Below are positions 1 through 10,200 of a stretch of DNA of 64,000 bases, one piece after another. Source of the stretch: Trichomonas vaginalis G3 (taxonomy: Eukaryota > Parabasalia > Trichomonadida > Trichomonadidae); assembly GCF_026262505.1 (NCBI RefSeq), contig NC_067203.1, positions 682,001-746,000 on the forward strand, given 5' to 3'. The notes beneath the pieces were generated by a model that did not search any database, was not told where the DNA came from, and was given only the letters and a program-made list of their open reading frames with translations. Every line of letters starts with the position of its first letter. Position 1 is the stretch's first letter. The position numbers and the translations under genes are program-made.

Positions 1-13
1 TTATGATTCAATA

Positions 14-310
14 ATGAATTTAATTGACCAATCCGGTTTAATTATTTTACCTTATGAATCATTAATTCACATTATCGCCATTCTTTGTGATGTTCAAGAT
101 TCAGACGTTAAGATTCAATTTTTCATAGATGATGAGGTTTCATGCTGCGGAACAGTTGCAAAAATAAATCCTATAAAGGATATTAGCACAATTAAGATAT
201 CAAAGAACGGAGCAACAACTGAACTACATTTAACTTATAATAACATATACAATAAAATAGTTGATGAATATAAAATATCACTTGAAAAATTCTTTGTTAA
301 GGCTATTTAA
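14..310 (+). CDS. small Cys-Cys-Gly protein of the Polinton core block
   Basis: A 98-residue protein of unknown function. Its centre and C-terminal half align by eye with the 65-residue protein encoded at 48611-48808 in element B. Both have a CCG motif, then a short strand-rich stretch with a K-x-G-x-T-x-x-L-x-L-x-Y pattern, and finish with an I-S-L-x-F-like end. In both elements it lies close to the minor capsid candidate and the helicase. The shared position and shared residues argue that it is a real, conserved element gene, perhaps a virion or assembly factor; that role is only inference. Confidence 0.6.
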   Translation: MNLIDQSGLIILPYESLIHIIAILCDVQDSDVKIQFFIDDEVSCCGTVAKINPIKDISTIKISKNGATTELHLTYNNIYNKIVDEYKISLEKFFVKAI

Positions 311-819
311 TATTCAAGCATTAACATTATTGAATAATAATCCTTTGAATCATAATCGATAATAATTGACCTTTCACCAGTTTCTATCGTTTGTTTTATT
401 TCTTTTTGTTCCCCACTATCCGGATCGGTCATTGTAATTGTTTTTGTTATAGTATCAGCTTTATCTTTAACTTCAATCTTTTTTCCATCGGGATATTTAA
501 ACCAAAATTCCAAAAATTCGATATTGTCAATCTGTTCATATTTTAATCTATCAATTACATTTTTAATACCATCTGAAAATCTTATGAAATGGTCATTATA
601 TGGGTTTGATTGAACTAAATTTGAATGAAGTGAAATATAACCTGTTGATGAATATGACATTGACTCATATTTTCTGAAAACACTAAAATTTATAACATGA
701 ATGAATTTCTTATTCGTTGAATTTATGAATTCTTGAGGTAATCTTATTCTAGTTTTATTTATCACTGGAAAATAACGCTTTACCATATTTTTAATCGTAA
801 TAAAAATGTCAATTATCAA
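307..819 (-). CDS. candidate capsid-associated protein
   Basis: A 170-residue protein on the opposite strand to its neighbours. It overlaps the stop of the upstream small gene by four bases, and its 5' end overlaps the start of the next gene. Its second half has the pattern H-S-N-L-V, then I-E-F-L-E-F-W-F with a following D-G-K, and a C-terminal D-Y-Y-S-I-M-L-M-L-E-Y. A similar order of blocks (H-A-S-F, Q-V-W-F, D-F-Y-L-E-L-S-F-I-Y) ends the 286-residue protein at 60316-61176 in element B. Such strand-rich C-termini occur in minor capsid or penton-type proteins of Polintons. The homology is judged by eye and the function is inference. Confidence 0.5.
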   Translation of the reverse strand: MIIDIFITIKNMVKRYFPVINKTRIRLPQEFINSTNKKFIHVINFSVFRKYESMSYSSTGYISLHSNLVQSNPYNDHFIRFSDGIKNVIDRLKYEQIDNIEFLEFWFKYPDGKKIEVKDKADTITKTITMTDPDSGEQKEIKQTIETGERSIIIDYDSKDYYSIMLMLEY

Positions 820-1515
820 TATTATTTCGAATAATAACTGTGAATTAAATTTAACAGTTAGCGGAATTTATAATGTTACTCTCGTTTCTGTGAGTGGTAA
901 ATTTAATCCCATTCTTTTAGACCCTTCAGATTATATATCATTTATTAAAGATGACCATGAAAAAACGTATGATATGTATATAAATAATGTGATAGCGAAA
1001 TGGGATATTAACATGATTTTAAGTTATTTAAATGAATCATTTATCGTATGGTATGAAGAAAATTTTAAATCAAAACCTGATAAACTTTTTGAACTTGATG
1101 AAATAAATAACCTTATTAAATTCCCGCTGAAATTAAATTTTGTACTCCCCATCTTCGTTCATTGTTGGGGATATTAAATTTTGAAAAAGATGTTGGGGAT
1201 GTTTTGTATTCTGACACTGGTTCCAATTTCATTTTAATCAAATGTGATAAGGTTAATACCCCAATGAGATTTTCACATCAAACATTAGACCCTAACTCTT
1301 ACCCATCAATACAAAACATTTTATCCATCAACTTAAACACATTTTCTTTATCATATCCGTTTCAATTATCCGGGAATTCATTTATTCTTCATTCAAAAGA
1401 TTTATCAAATATTAAATTTAGAGTAACTGACCTATTTGATTGTGATTTAGAATTCATGAATGAAATATTATGGCAATTTCAAATAGAAAAAATAGGTGAT
1501 GAGATAACAGATTAA
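806..1515 (+). pseudogene. minor capsid (penton-like) protein candidate, broken
   Basis: The coding region aligns by eye with the 275-residue protein at 48814-49641 of element B. Near the N-terminus both have a strand-rich segment with an L-x-P-x-D-x-I/F pattern. Near the C-terminus both have a run reading roughly S-x-x-L-x-N-I-x-F-R-V-T-D followed by a W-Q-F-Q-I-E-like end. That C-terminal pattern is typical of jelly-roll minor capsid proteins of Polinton-like elements. In both elements the gene lies upstream of the helicase; in A a fibre gene lies between. The copy looks broken (about one break). Confidence 0.5.
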
Positions 1516-1539
1516 ATATTTATTTTTAAATCATAATAA

Positions 1540-3273
1540 ATGATTAAACAACAGCAACCACAGCAACTTAAGGCACAAAGCACCCAGGTCCCTCAGACCA
1601 TTACATACGCCATATATACATATAATTCAAAGACGGCAGAACAAACGCAAAGGTTGAAATATGGAGATTTGGAGATAGTATTGAAAAATGACCATTTCGA
1701 ATTCGTTTGCAAGGGTGGTGCAGTGATATCAAATATAAAAGAAATTTTATTTATGAATTCTAAAATTAAAGGTATAACGGATGATATAACATCAATTCCA
1801 CCAGAAGAACAGAGATATTACGCATTAAATGCATTTCCTAAAGTTTTGAAGATTGGAAGATTTAATTTAAATGAGGAATTCATAGAAGGTTTCCTAAATG
1901 ACATAATGAAGAAGGTAGATAAAGAATATATGGCTAGTGAGTTAATGAAGAAGGCAAATTTGGTTTATGTTGATGAAAAAGATAATGAAATTAAAGAAAG
2001 GGTTGAATGGTATCATGAATGGACATCAAAGATTTTAAAAACTAAAGCCGATACAGGATGGGTTTCAGGATGTTTAGACCTTAAAGCGGATAAGGAATAC
2101 GTGGATAGTGAGTTAATGAAGAAAGCTAATATATCATTTGTTAATGAAGAAATAAAACAATCAGAGGTCTATTTTACTCCACCATTTTTAAATTTTATGA
2201 AATCATCAGATAAAACCTTTGATATAGATTCTTTTGAATGGATATGTTTCGATGGAGTGACCATGTATTTATTTTATACAGCTGGAGTGCTTTATTATTT
2301 TAAAACAAATGATTTTCAAAACTATAAATCATTTACTCCATCTGTTTTGAATCCTGATACACGAAAGCCAATCATTAATCCAAGAATTTTATATGTTGAA
2401 TATAATAACGGTAAATTTATGGGAATGATAACGGTTGAAGATGATTTTTGCCCTTGTTATTCATTCGATTGTATCCAATGGTTCAAATGTAATTTAAATC
2501 AAGATGCTAAATTTAAATATCCAAATAATCCTATTAGATGTGTTAATAATAAATGGGTACTAATTTATGAAGTCAATCAAATTTTCATTAGTGAGGATGG
2601 GATAAATTATTATATGTTTAGTATGATGTCATCAGATTTGAAAATTGATTATACAAGTAAGTGGTATTACATTAACAACATGTATTTTATCCTACAAAAT
2701 GATAAAATTTATAGATCATCTTCAATATCACAAGGTCAATTTGAACAAATTTTTCAAGCTGATGGAGACATTGAAGCTTTATGTTATGGATCAAATGTTT
2801 ATGTTCTCGTTTCAGGTGAAATGGTCTATTCATATCCTGTAAGTTATAACAGACATATTTATTTATCACAGGATTTATCAAATTGGGAATTGGTTTATTC
2901 ATTCACTCCAAAACTTACTCAAAATTATAGATTTACAAATTTATTTTATATTGATGGGTATTTCATTGCTTTAGGATGTGGTGATTTAGTAAATATCAGT
3001 AGTGATGGAAGAAACTGGTCTGAAATCACAAAATTTCAAGATGTTAGAAAAGCAATTTTCAAAAATAATACGTTAATATTGATAACAAGACCAGTTTTAA
3101 ATACTCACCCAAATTCAATATTATATAATAAATTCAATATTCATAATGGATTAAATACAATTCTTGAGATGATTTACCCCATTGGTTCTATTTATACGTC
3201 AATGAACTCAACAAATCCAGCAACAGTTCTGGGTTTCGGTACGTGGAAGCAGATTATTACCTTTATTACGTAA
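1540..3273 (+). CDS. phage-like fibre protein with coiled-coil shaft and Asp-box propeller
   Basis: A 577-residue protein with four visible parts. Residues 1-120 form a Gln-rich start and a small strand-rich domain. Residues 123-205 hold two copies of a D-K-E-Y-x-x-S-E-L-M-K-K-A-N repeat, the kind found in trimeric shafts of bacteriophage tail fibres. Residues 206-540 are rich in aromatic strands and contain Asp-box-like S-x-D-G-x-N-W motifs, as in beta-propellers of sialidase type. Residues 548-575 carry Y-P-I-G-S-I-Y-x-S-x-N-S-T-N-P followed by F-G-T-W, a signature of phage tail fibre and baseplate C-termini. The protein probably bound the target cell surface. No counterpart is seen in element B at this position. 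The start is the first ATG after the preceding gene. Confidence 0.7.
   Translation: MIKQQQPQQLKAQSTQVPQTITYAIYTYNSKTAEQTQRLKYGDLEIVLKNDHFEFVCKGGAVISNIKEILFMNSKIKGITDDITSIPPEEQRYYALNAFPKVLKIGRFNLNEEFIEGFLNDIMKKVDKEYMASELMKKANLVYVDEKDNEIKERVEWYHEWTSKILKTKADTGWVSGCLDLKADKEYVDSELMKKANISFVNEEIKQSEVYFTPPFLNFMKSSDKTFDIDSFEWICFDGVTMYLFYTAGVLYYFKTNDFQNYKSFTPSVLNPDTRKPIINPRILYVEYNNGKFMGMITVEDDFCPCYSFDCIQWFKCNLNQDAKFKYPNNPIRCVNNKWVLIYEVNQIFISEDGINYYMFSMMSSDLKIDYTSKWYYINNMYFILQNDKIYRSSSISQGQFEQIFQADGDIEALCYGSNVYVLVSGEMVYSYPVSYNRHIYLSQDLSNWELVYSFTPKLTQNYRFTNLFYIDGYFIALGCGDLVNISSDGRNWSEITKFQDVRKAIFKNNTLILITRPVLNTHPNSILYNKFNIHNGLNTILEMIYPIGSIYTSMNSTNPATVLGFGTWKQIITFIT
1587..1599. repeat. 13-nt mini-hairpin (5-3-5) inside the fibre gene
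   Basis: The sequence reads GGTCC, three loop bases, AGACC, and is flanked by CCCA on the left and ATTA on the right. Nearly the same 21 bases recur on the other strand at 6630-6650, and with a perfect stem at 11648-11660. It is read in frame as part of the fibre N-terminus. Confidence 0.55.
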
Positions 3274-3313
3274 GCCAAAAATAACATTTGATATCAAACT
3301 TGATGACTCGTTT

Positions 3314-4617
3314 TTGATAACAGATATTAGACGCAAGGCTGAAAATCATCAGTATAAAAACAGTTCTGAAGTAATTGAGGATTTATCACGTGTAATCCGT
3401 TTTGTAGATTGTGGAAATAAATATTTCATTCAAAAGGACTATAATATCCACGACAAAATGAATCAAATATCATTCGTTCTTCAATCAAACATGAAAGAGT
3501 CACTCAAAATGATTAAATTATTTAAAGAAGAAGGTAAAACCATAACAGCATGGGACGTACTATTAAATCAATTATCCTCATTAACCGTTAAGGGTGTTTG
3601 CTTTAAATCTGATTCCCCAGATGTTTTCTCAACGTTTCAAGGTTATAAATACAACGTTCTCGAAAAACCAGATTACTCAAAAATTGAGATGTTTATGAAT
3701 TTCATTAAAGAAGCCATTTGTGATAATAACGATGAAGTGTATAAATACCTTCTCGGCTGGATTGCATCAATGATTCAACATCCTGGAATCAAGAATGAAA
3801 CAGCAATTATTTTGAAAGGACTTCAGGGAACAGGTAAAAACAGATTTACAGACATTATTTCTGAACTCCTCGCCGGTTATTCATGTAAAAACATTACTGA
3901 AATAAGTGAGCTAACGGGTAATTTCAACTCAGTAGTTGAAAATAAAATGTTTCTTGTACTTAATGAACTCAAGAATGTAGGTGAAGACAGACTTGCAAAC
4001 TTCAACGCTTTGAAATCAATTATTGCGGATAATGAGATTAGAATTAATGAAAAGAATCAACCCAGAAGAACAGCTCAGAATGTTGCCAATTTCATTTTCG
4101 TAACTAATAACGTCTACCCCGTCAAAATTGAAGTTGGAGACAGAAGATACGTAGTTTTAAGGGTTAATGGTAAATTCAAGGGTCAATTTGATTACTTCAA
4201 GAATTTAATGGATTCATGCACTAAGGAATTTTATGATAACCTTTTAACATATTTTATGCAATATGACCTTTCATCATTTAATGTACGAATCATACCGATG
4301 ACTGAAGCCAAACAAGATTTAATTGAATTATCAACAAATCCTTTAGATGAATGGATAAATACACATTATGATGAATTGAGTGCAGGTATGACATGTGTAA
4401 AAATGCGCTATTCTGCAAACCATCAGACATGAAAGACAAGAATTTCCAAATGAGCATTAAGGATAAATGTGATAAGAAACAGGTAAGAATAGATGGTAAA
4501 CAAACATGGTGTTATGTTTTGAAAGAAGAAATGAAAGGATTATATAAACAGGTTGAACCAAACGATAATGAGGATTCATTTACTGACGATGAAATACCTG
4601 TAAATGAAGCTTTATAA
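3314..4617 (+). pseudogene. SF3 helicase (DUF5906-like) of element A
   Basis: The frame encodes a superfamily 3 helicase/NTPase of the virus D5-like type that unwinds DNA for self-replication. The Walker A motif G-L-Q-G-T-G-K-N lies at residues 169-176. The Walker B is the hydrophobic run M-F-L-V-L-N-E-L, and the sensor segment F-I-F-V-T-N-N is followed by D-R-R-Y. It aligns over its length with the element B helicase at 49674-50909, including W-D-x-L-L near residue 80 and Q-H-P-x-x-K-N-E-T-A before the Walker A. No separate primase domain is visible. The exact start is uncertain because no good ATG stands at the 5' end, and the gene is probably broken (about one break). Confidence 0.8.
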
Positions 4618-4640
4618 AGTATGATTGGAATTTATTTTTG

Positions 4641-4880
4641 CATTAATCCTGCTGTGTTGTCAAAATGTCATGTTGTCTCATTTTTTCAGAGAAGTTAATT
4701 AACCGAGTGACACATGGTGACGTAGTGACACCTTCAGTTCTTCAAAAATAATTCATAAATGCCTTCCTCATTAATCCTGTGATGTTGTCTAAATGTCATG
4801 TTGTCTCATTTTTTCAGAGAAGTTAATTAACCGAGTGACACATGGTGACGTAGTGACACCTTCAGTTCTTCAAAAATAAT
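4641..4880. repeat. two tandem ~112-bp direct repeats (period 128 bp)
   Basis: Copies start at 4641 and 4769 with CATTAATCCTG and run, almost identical, through TGTCATGTTGTCTCA and GAGTGACACATGGTGACG to CTTCAAAAATAATT. A short third piece with CAAAATGTCATGTTGTC appears near 4980. They follow the helicase gene and separate the two oppositely transcribed halves of element A. Confidence 0.85.
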
Positions 4881-5494
4881 TAATTATTGAATAACCTGAA
4901 ACCATTAATGAAAACATTATTTTTGGGTCATTTACACTCATTACGATGAAGTCATGACAAATCATTTCCGGGACTGTTGTCAAAATGTCATGTTGTCACA
5001 AACTTTAGAACGGCATAATTTAAATTTTTATTTTTATCATAAATGGATACCCCATAAGCTCAAAATTTACCACGAATCATAACAAGGGAGGAAACGATAA
5101 AAATGATGCGAGAACTTGCTAAAAATAACAAACCACTAAAACTGAGAAAATGTGGTTATGCAGTAATGATGGAAAGAGAGACGTTGTCGAAGAGGAATAA
5201 AAATTAAATTTGGATTGAGTTTAAAAATTCATCTTTATTAAATTCATCTCTTCCAATCAATTTATTTATTCTATAAATTCTTTTATTTTTGCTTCACTCA
5301 GTTTAAGGATTGAACGGTAAGTTTCTAATTTTTTCGATTATTTCTTTCCTTCTTTATCGTTTTCAACCCCCCTGCATTGCGGCTTCTTTTTGTAATAGCA
5401 TATTTTTGATTTAATTCTGTTTAGTTTCTTTTATATTCATCGTCTGGACTCTTGACTGCTTTGTTGTCACTCATTTCTTACGAAATAAAAAAAA
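4881..5494. other. non-coding centre of element A
   Basis: I see no convincing gene here. A 34-codon basic frame (5103-5207, plus strand) is too short to support. At 4943-4967 lies a single copy of the ACGATGAAGTCATGACAAA repeat that is tandemly repeated at 40085-40184 and occurs in altered form in element B. Confidence 0.4.
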
Positions 5495-5656
5495 TTAAAT
5501 ATTATTTAAATATAATGGAGTAATAAAATAAATCGGAATTTCTATTAATTTATTGTCAACTTCAACTAATGCATTGCCGTTAATATATCTAACAAATTCA
5601 GCTATTGTGTCAAATCTTCGTCTTCTTTTTGTCATTGATTTATCAGTTTTTTCCAT
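5495..5656 (-). CDS. 53-residue basic protein downstream of integrase
   Basis: A short frame starting at an ATG 20 bases after the integrase stop. It encodes a basic N-terminus with five Arg/Lys in a row, followed by a strand-rich part (V-E-V-D-N-K-L-I-E-I-P). I do not recognise it. Its close spacing and same strand suggest cotranscription with the integrase, or a lost C-terminal piece of that protein. The upstream ATG context is AT-rich like other genes of this element. Confidence 0.35.
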   Translation of the reverse strand: MEKTDKSMTKRRRRFDTIAEFVRYINGNALVEVDNKLIEIPIYFITPLYLNNI

Positions 5657-5676
5657 AATCGAGATGAATCAAAACT

Positions 5677-6996
5677 TTATCCTTGTTTAAAATTCATGAG
5701 CCCCGAATTAATTTGTTCACGTTTAACATCATTCAACCTTTCCATTTGCTTTCTAATATATTCCCATTCTTTTGAAATATCATTTTTCATTTCCACCGGT
5801 TTCATGTTTATAGTTCTATGCCATGTATTATTGTAATAATATACTAACTGCTGTATGATGGAGTCATGATTTCCATCCCAGTATATCTGACCGTTAACCC
5901 CTAACGCATCTCTAAGAGTTCTCATTACCGCATCAACTATTTTATTATGAAACGTATATGGAGAGGATGAGAAGAAAAATTAATTTGTGGGAAATAATGA
6001 GTCATAGCTGCCTGAAATCCTTTATCACCATCACCCCTGATATTATCTACTCTTTCATGATCTAGTAAGTATTGAATAGCTCTTCTTGTTTCCTGTTCTG
6101 TTTTCCCTTTCACCGGAATGCAATATAAATATCTAGTGTTAATGTTAATGGCAAATAAATAAGTAACGTTTCCTTTTGAATATTCCAGATGATCGATTTC
6201 GTATGAATATGGATATGGAGCAAATGAAGGTCGACTAAATTTTTCCTTTAACGGTTGAATTTTTGGGTCAATTGGTTTATTTAATATCTTGAAATCCTTT
6301 TTAAAATCTTTTGCTTCTTTAATGTTGAAATGGATATAATAAAGTGAATGATGAAGGATTAACTGAAGGAGGAGGCGGTACTGTCGTTGGAGGTTTTGGT
6401 GTTGCAAGTGGTTTAATTTTATCTGCTTTGATTTTGGATTTCATTCCTTCCTTCATTAATTCTGGATGTATTCTATTCATTTGTTTTAAATATGCTGTAT
6501 ATAAAGGTTTGATATACTTTCCCGCTTCGAGTTTATGTTGAAGGATGAATTCCAAAAGTTGATCTTCATTTAAAAGTCGGGCTGAATATGGTTTAACTAA
6601 TGAATCATAAATTAAAGCTTGTGCTTCATTTATGGTCTGAAGGACCTGGGTGTTTTGTTCCTTTTGTTTTTGCGGCTCAGGATTATATAATTTATATAAT
6701 TCATCAATATCTTCTTCTGTTAATACTTTATTTTTGAAATCTTTCAACTGTTTAAGTTGTGATTTAGTTTTTCCCTTTGAATATTCATTATTTTTAATTT
6801 TGTCTTTAATTTCAGAAATTATTTTATTATGATATTTCAAAATTTCATTTTTATAATATGGATAATAATATTCCATATCATCACCCGTTATATTTTTATT
6901 ATGTTTTTGGAGATATGCTTTTAATTCATAATAACTAAGAAAATTTTGATTAAGTACTAAATCACCAATTAAATTTTTTAAATCTACGCTATTCAT
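5677..6996 (-). pseudogene. Polinton integrase (rve, retroviral-type), broken
   Basis: The region encodes the parts of a retroviral-like DDE integrase, which would insert the linear element DNA into the host genome. The N-terminal part is helical and charged. The catalytic core shows the first acidic block (Y-E-I-D-H-L-E-Y), the strand F-A-I-N-I-N-T-R-Y, and the second block (I-R-G-D-G-D-K-G-F). The C-terminal part has the hallmark Y-Y-Y-N-N-T-W-H-R-T-I-N-M-K-P of this family. It lies directly downstream of the polymerase on the same strand. The gene is broken, with about two or three breaks. An AT-rich block ending in TATATAA precedes the start. Confidence 0.85.
6634..6646. repeat. 13-nt mini-hairpin inside the integrase gene
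   Basis: GGTCT-GAA-GGACC on the plus strand. With its flanks it is the reverse complement of the motif at 1580-1602 in the fibre gene. It is read in frame in the N-terminal part of the integrase. Confidence 0.55.
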
Positions 6997-7202
6997 TTAT
7001 ATAAAAATAAAATAAATGTTTAAGGGTGCCCACCTCTTTGAATCATAGTATCAAAACCATCATTAACGGTTCCTTCTTCTAAAACGGTATCAAATGGTGG
7101 CGGTTGTTGTTGCTGTTGATGCTGTGATGGGATTTAAAAAATTCGTTGTGGTTCCTTTTGTCTCTTCTGTGGCATTTCATTAAAAATAAACTTTAAATTC
7201 TT

Positions 7203-7295
7203 TTAAATAAATGGCATACAACATCCATTTTCACAACATACAGCCTTAGTGTGTGCTCCTGTTAATGCAGTCTTACCAATTGTTAAGCGAGTCAT
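7203..7295 (-). CDS. 30-residue Cys-rich small protein overlapping the polymerase stop
   Basis: The ATG overlaps the polymerase stop codon as ATGA, giving tight translational spacing. The product begins M-T-R-L-T-I-G-K and ends with C-C-E-N-G-C-C-M-P-F-I, so it holds four cysteines in two pairs. It is too short to assign. The four-base overlap and the regular cysteine spacing are the only support; a chance frame is possible. Confidence 0.3.
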   Translation of the reverse strand: MTRLTIGKTALTGAHTKAVCCENGCCMPFI

Positions 7296-10200
7296 TGACC
7301 CGTTTTTAAGTTGTAAATTAATATTTGACCATCAAATATCACTTTATCATTTATTATATCCAAATATTTTTTAGGTGTTAATTGTTTATTTTGTCTTAAA
7401 CTAACACCCTTCATTTTTTGTGCAATCTTTTTAAAATCACTTCCATCAATTGAACCGTTGAATGATGTATAACACTTAGGACATAAAGCAACCATGTTAT
7501 CACCTTGTTTCTCAATTGCTAAACCCAATAACTTCTTCTCATGTGCTTTTTCTTCAGCTTTATTCTTTAATTTAGGTTTAAATTTCTCATCAAAACAGAA
7601 GAAATCAAATGGTGCGAATTTGAAAATGTTTTTATCATAAAATTGTTTATCGGTAACAATTGCTTGAAATGCTTGAGTGTTAGGAAGATTTGGGTCGCCA
7701 GCGATTGCCCAATAAGATGAATCAGTATCACCTTCAATGAAATGAAAACGATTAAGATTCATGCATTTATACATAAAATCATAAATGAAAACCAAATACC
7801 AGTATTTAGCATTATCTAAAGTGAAGAATGCCTCTTGTAAACATGTATCACATCTATAAAATCTATCTTTGAGCATCACTTGATACGTATCCTCTCCTAT
7901 TTCTCTTATGTTTTTAAACTTATTTGACATACATGCAACGCGTGACTTCTGTGCATTCATTATTTTAGTCTTTGTGTAATTTTGTGTATTCATTGCATCG
8001 TAACCATATGATCCATTAAGTGAAATCTTGCAAAATAAACTTTTCCCTTTATTTCCTTCTAATTCAGCCTTTTGTCTTTCGTTCATAAATTCGTTCGCAA
8101 ATTCATTAAAGCAAGTGTTTTTCGTAAATGTTAAAATTGATTGAATGTCATCAATGATAAAATTAAACCTGTCTATTAGATACCAAAGATAATAAGAAGA
8201 AAATGGTTGATATTGGTTGTGTGTTGATGCTAACTGAGTTAATTTTCTCTGTTTCTGGTCAACTGGTAGATTGTTTGATTTCATGTAATTATACATAAAA
8301 CTGCCAATTGTTTTTTCATCTGTGATAATATCTAAGTTTCTTATTATCGGTAAAAAGTTTATGTAATCATTAATGTATTTTTCATCAATGTGACCCTTTA
8401 CTTCAGCCACGAATAAAGTATTTTTCTTCTTAATTATTCCCAGTGCTTTTGCTTTCTTTGTTGCTGTATCACAAATGATAACACCATTCAATCTTCCCGG
8501 CATATACATTTTATGGTCAGTATATTGAATGAAATCATGAGGATTAGATGAAAATGATGAAGGATATAATGAATTAAAATCAACACCAACGAAATGAGTC
8601 ATAATGTTGGTGGTGTCCTCATTTGATACAGTTTTAGTTTCTGGATTATATGAAAGTTTATTAATGTGCGTGATTCCTTTAAGATTAACACGATGTTGAA
8701 CATTTGATAGACCACCAGTAATTCCATTACGGAGAATGTGATAAGCTTCAACTGAATCTAAAGTCATTGGTAAATTATTTTTTAATGCATAATTTCTTAA
8801 ATTGATTCTTAAACGTTGAACATCTTCATCTTTATTTGATTTTACGACATTGCAATAACAACACATTAACTGACAATTTTCTTTGGTATGTGGTTTTTCA
8901 TTATCGATTCTATCCAATGTTGGTTTATTTACATATGTAAACGCTTTACCACACATTTTGCATTTAGATGAAAGGATTAAATCGTGATAGTATTGATAGT
9001 CATCCATTGAAACATTGTTTTTGGTATCTCTTTTCGCCTTTTCATCTTGTTTCTTATATGAATCAATTTTATATTTCCAATACTTTTTTGTTAATTCAAA
9101 ACTTGATTCCACATTTTCTTCTTCTGGATATGTTTCGTTAGGATTGAAGTTCTTATATGCTAACGCGTAACGAATCATTGATGCATTCGATGATAAAGAA
9201 AGATTATGAAGCATGTCAATTTTATAAACAAATGTTTCTTCGATAATTTTATCAATTGGGTCAATCATAATTTCAACGTCTTTATTGCAATAATGAATAA
9301 AATATTCTAATCTATTCTCAAAATTTTTAGCATCATTGAGATATATTTGATAATCTGAATCGGATATTGTTTCTTGTGTTAATGCTGAATAAAATGAATC
9401 TTGAGTGAATGGTTCCTTTTTATATAATTCATCTTCGTAATTCTCCCATGTGATGAATTGATAAGGGAAAAAGGATTTAACACGTGATTTATTGTTTCCG
9501 AAATCTTGAGTGAATTGGTCTAATGTTCCACCCGCTATATAATTTCTGATGTCAATAAATCTTAATTCATATGGACAGTTTGTTTTCTTTACTATGACTT
9601 GCTTAAATTGAGAAGAAGAACCCAGCATTGATTTTATCTTCCATTTTGCAGTATTTAAATCACGAAGAATTAAATTTAAATCAAACTTTCCCGAATTAAA
9701 ACCAATGATATTCACTTTATTAAATTCTTCATCTAAAAGCTCTTTCATTGCTTCCTTTTGTTTCTCATTTAATGTATTCATTAATTCTTCATATTGTTCA
9801 ATATTTGATTTAGCAACTAATGAACAGGTTGAAAATAAAAATTCAATCCAATCAGAGATGAACGAATCACTTGATGTTAAGCAAAAATTCCTCGTAAATG
9901 TTTTATCACGGTCTACGACCTCGCCGCTTTGCGGCTTTATTTTGACAGTTGATGATACCATAAATGGTTTTAAGTAAGCGTTCAAAGTTGCACATTCAGA
10001 AAGTTGAAGTTCTTCTTTAGTCTCTAATGTTTCGAAGTCAAAAGTAATATAATATCTTGTTGGTTTATAATATTCCTGCAAATTATGTGCTAATAGCCAT
10101 TGATATATCTTCTGTTTCGTGATATGTGGTGCATATGGTTGTTGTGTGTTTTGCAATTGAACGTCTTGAATTAATCTTCCATTATTTTCTTTACATTTCT

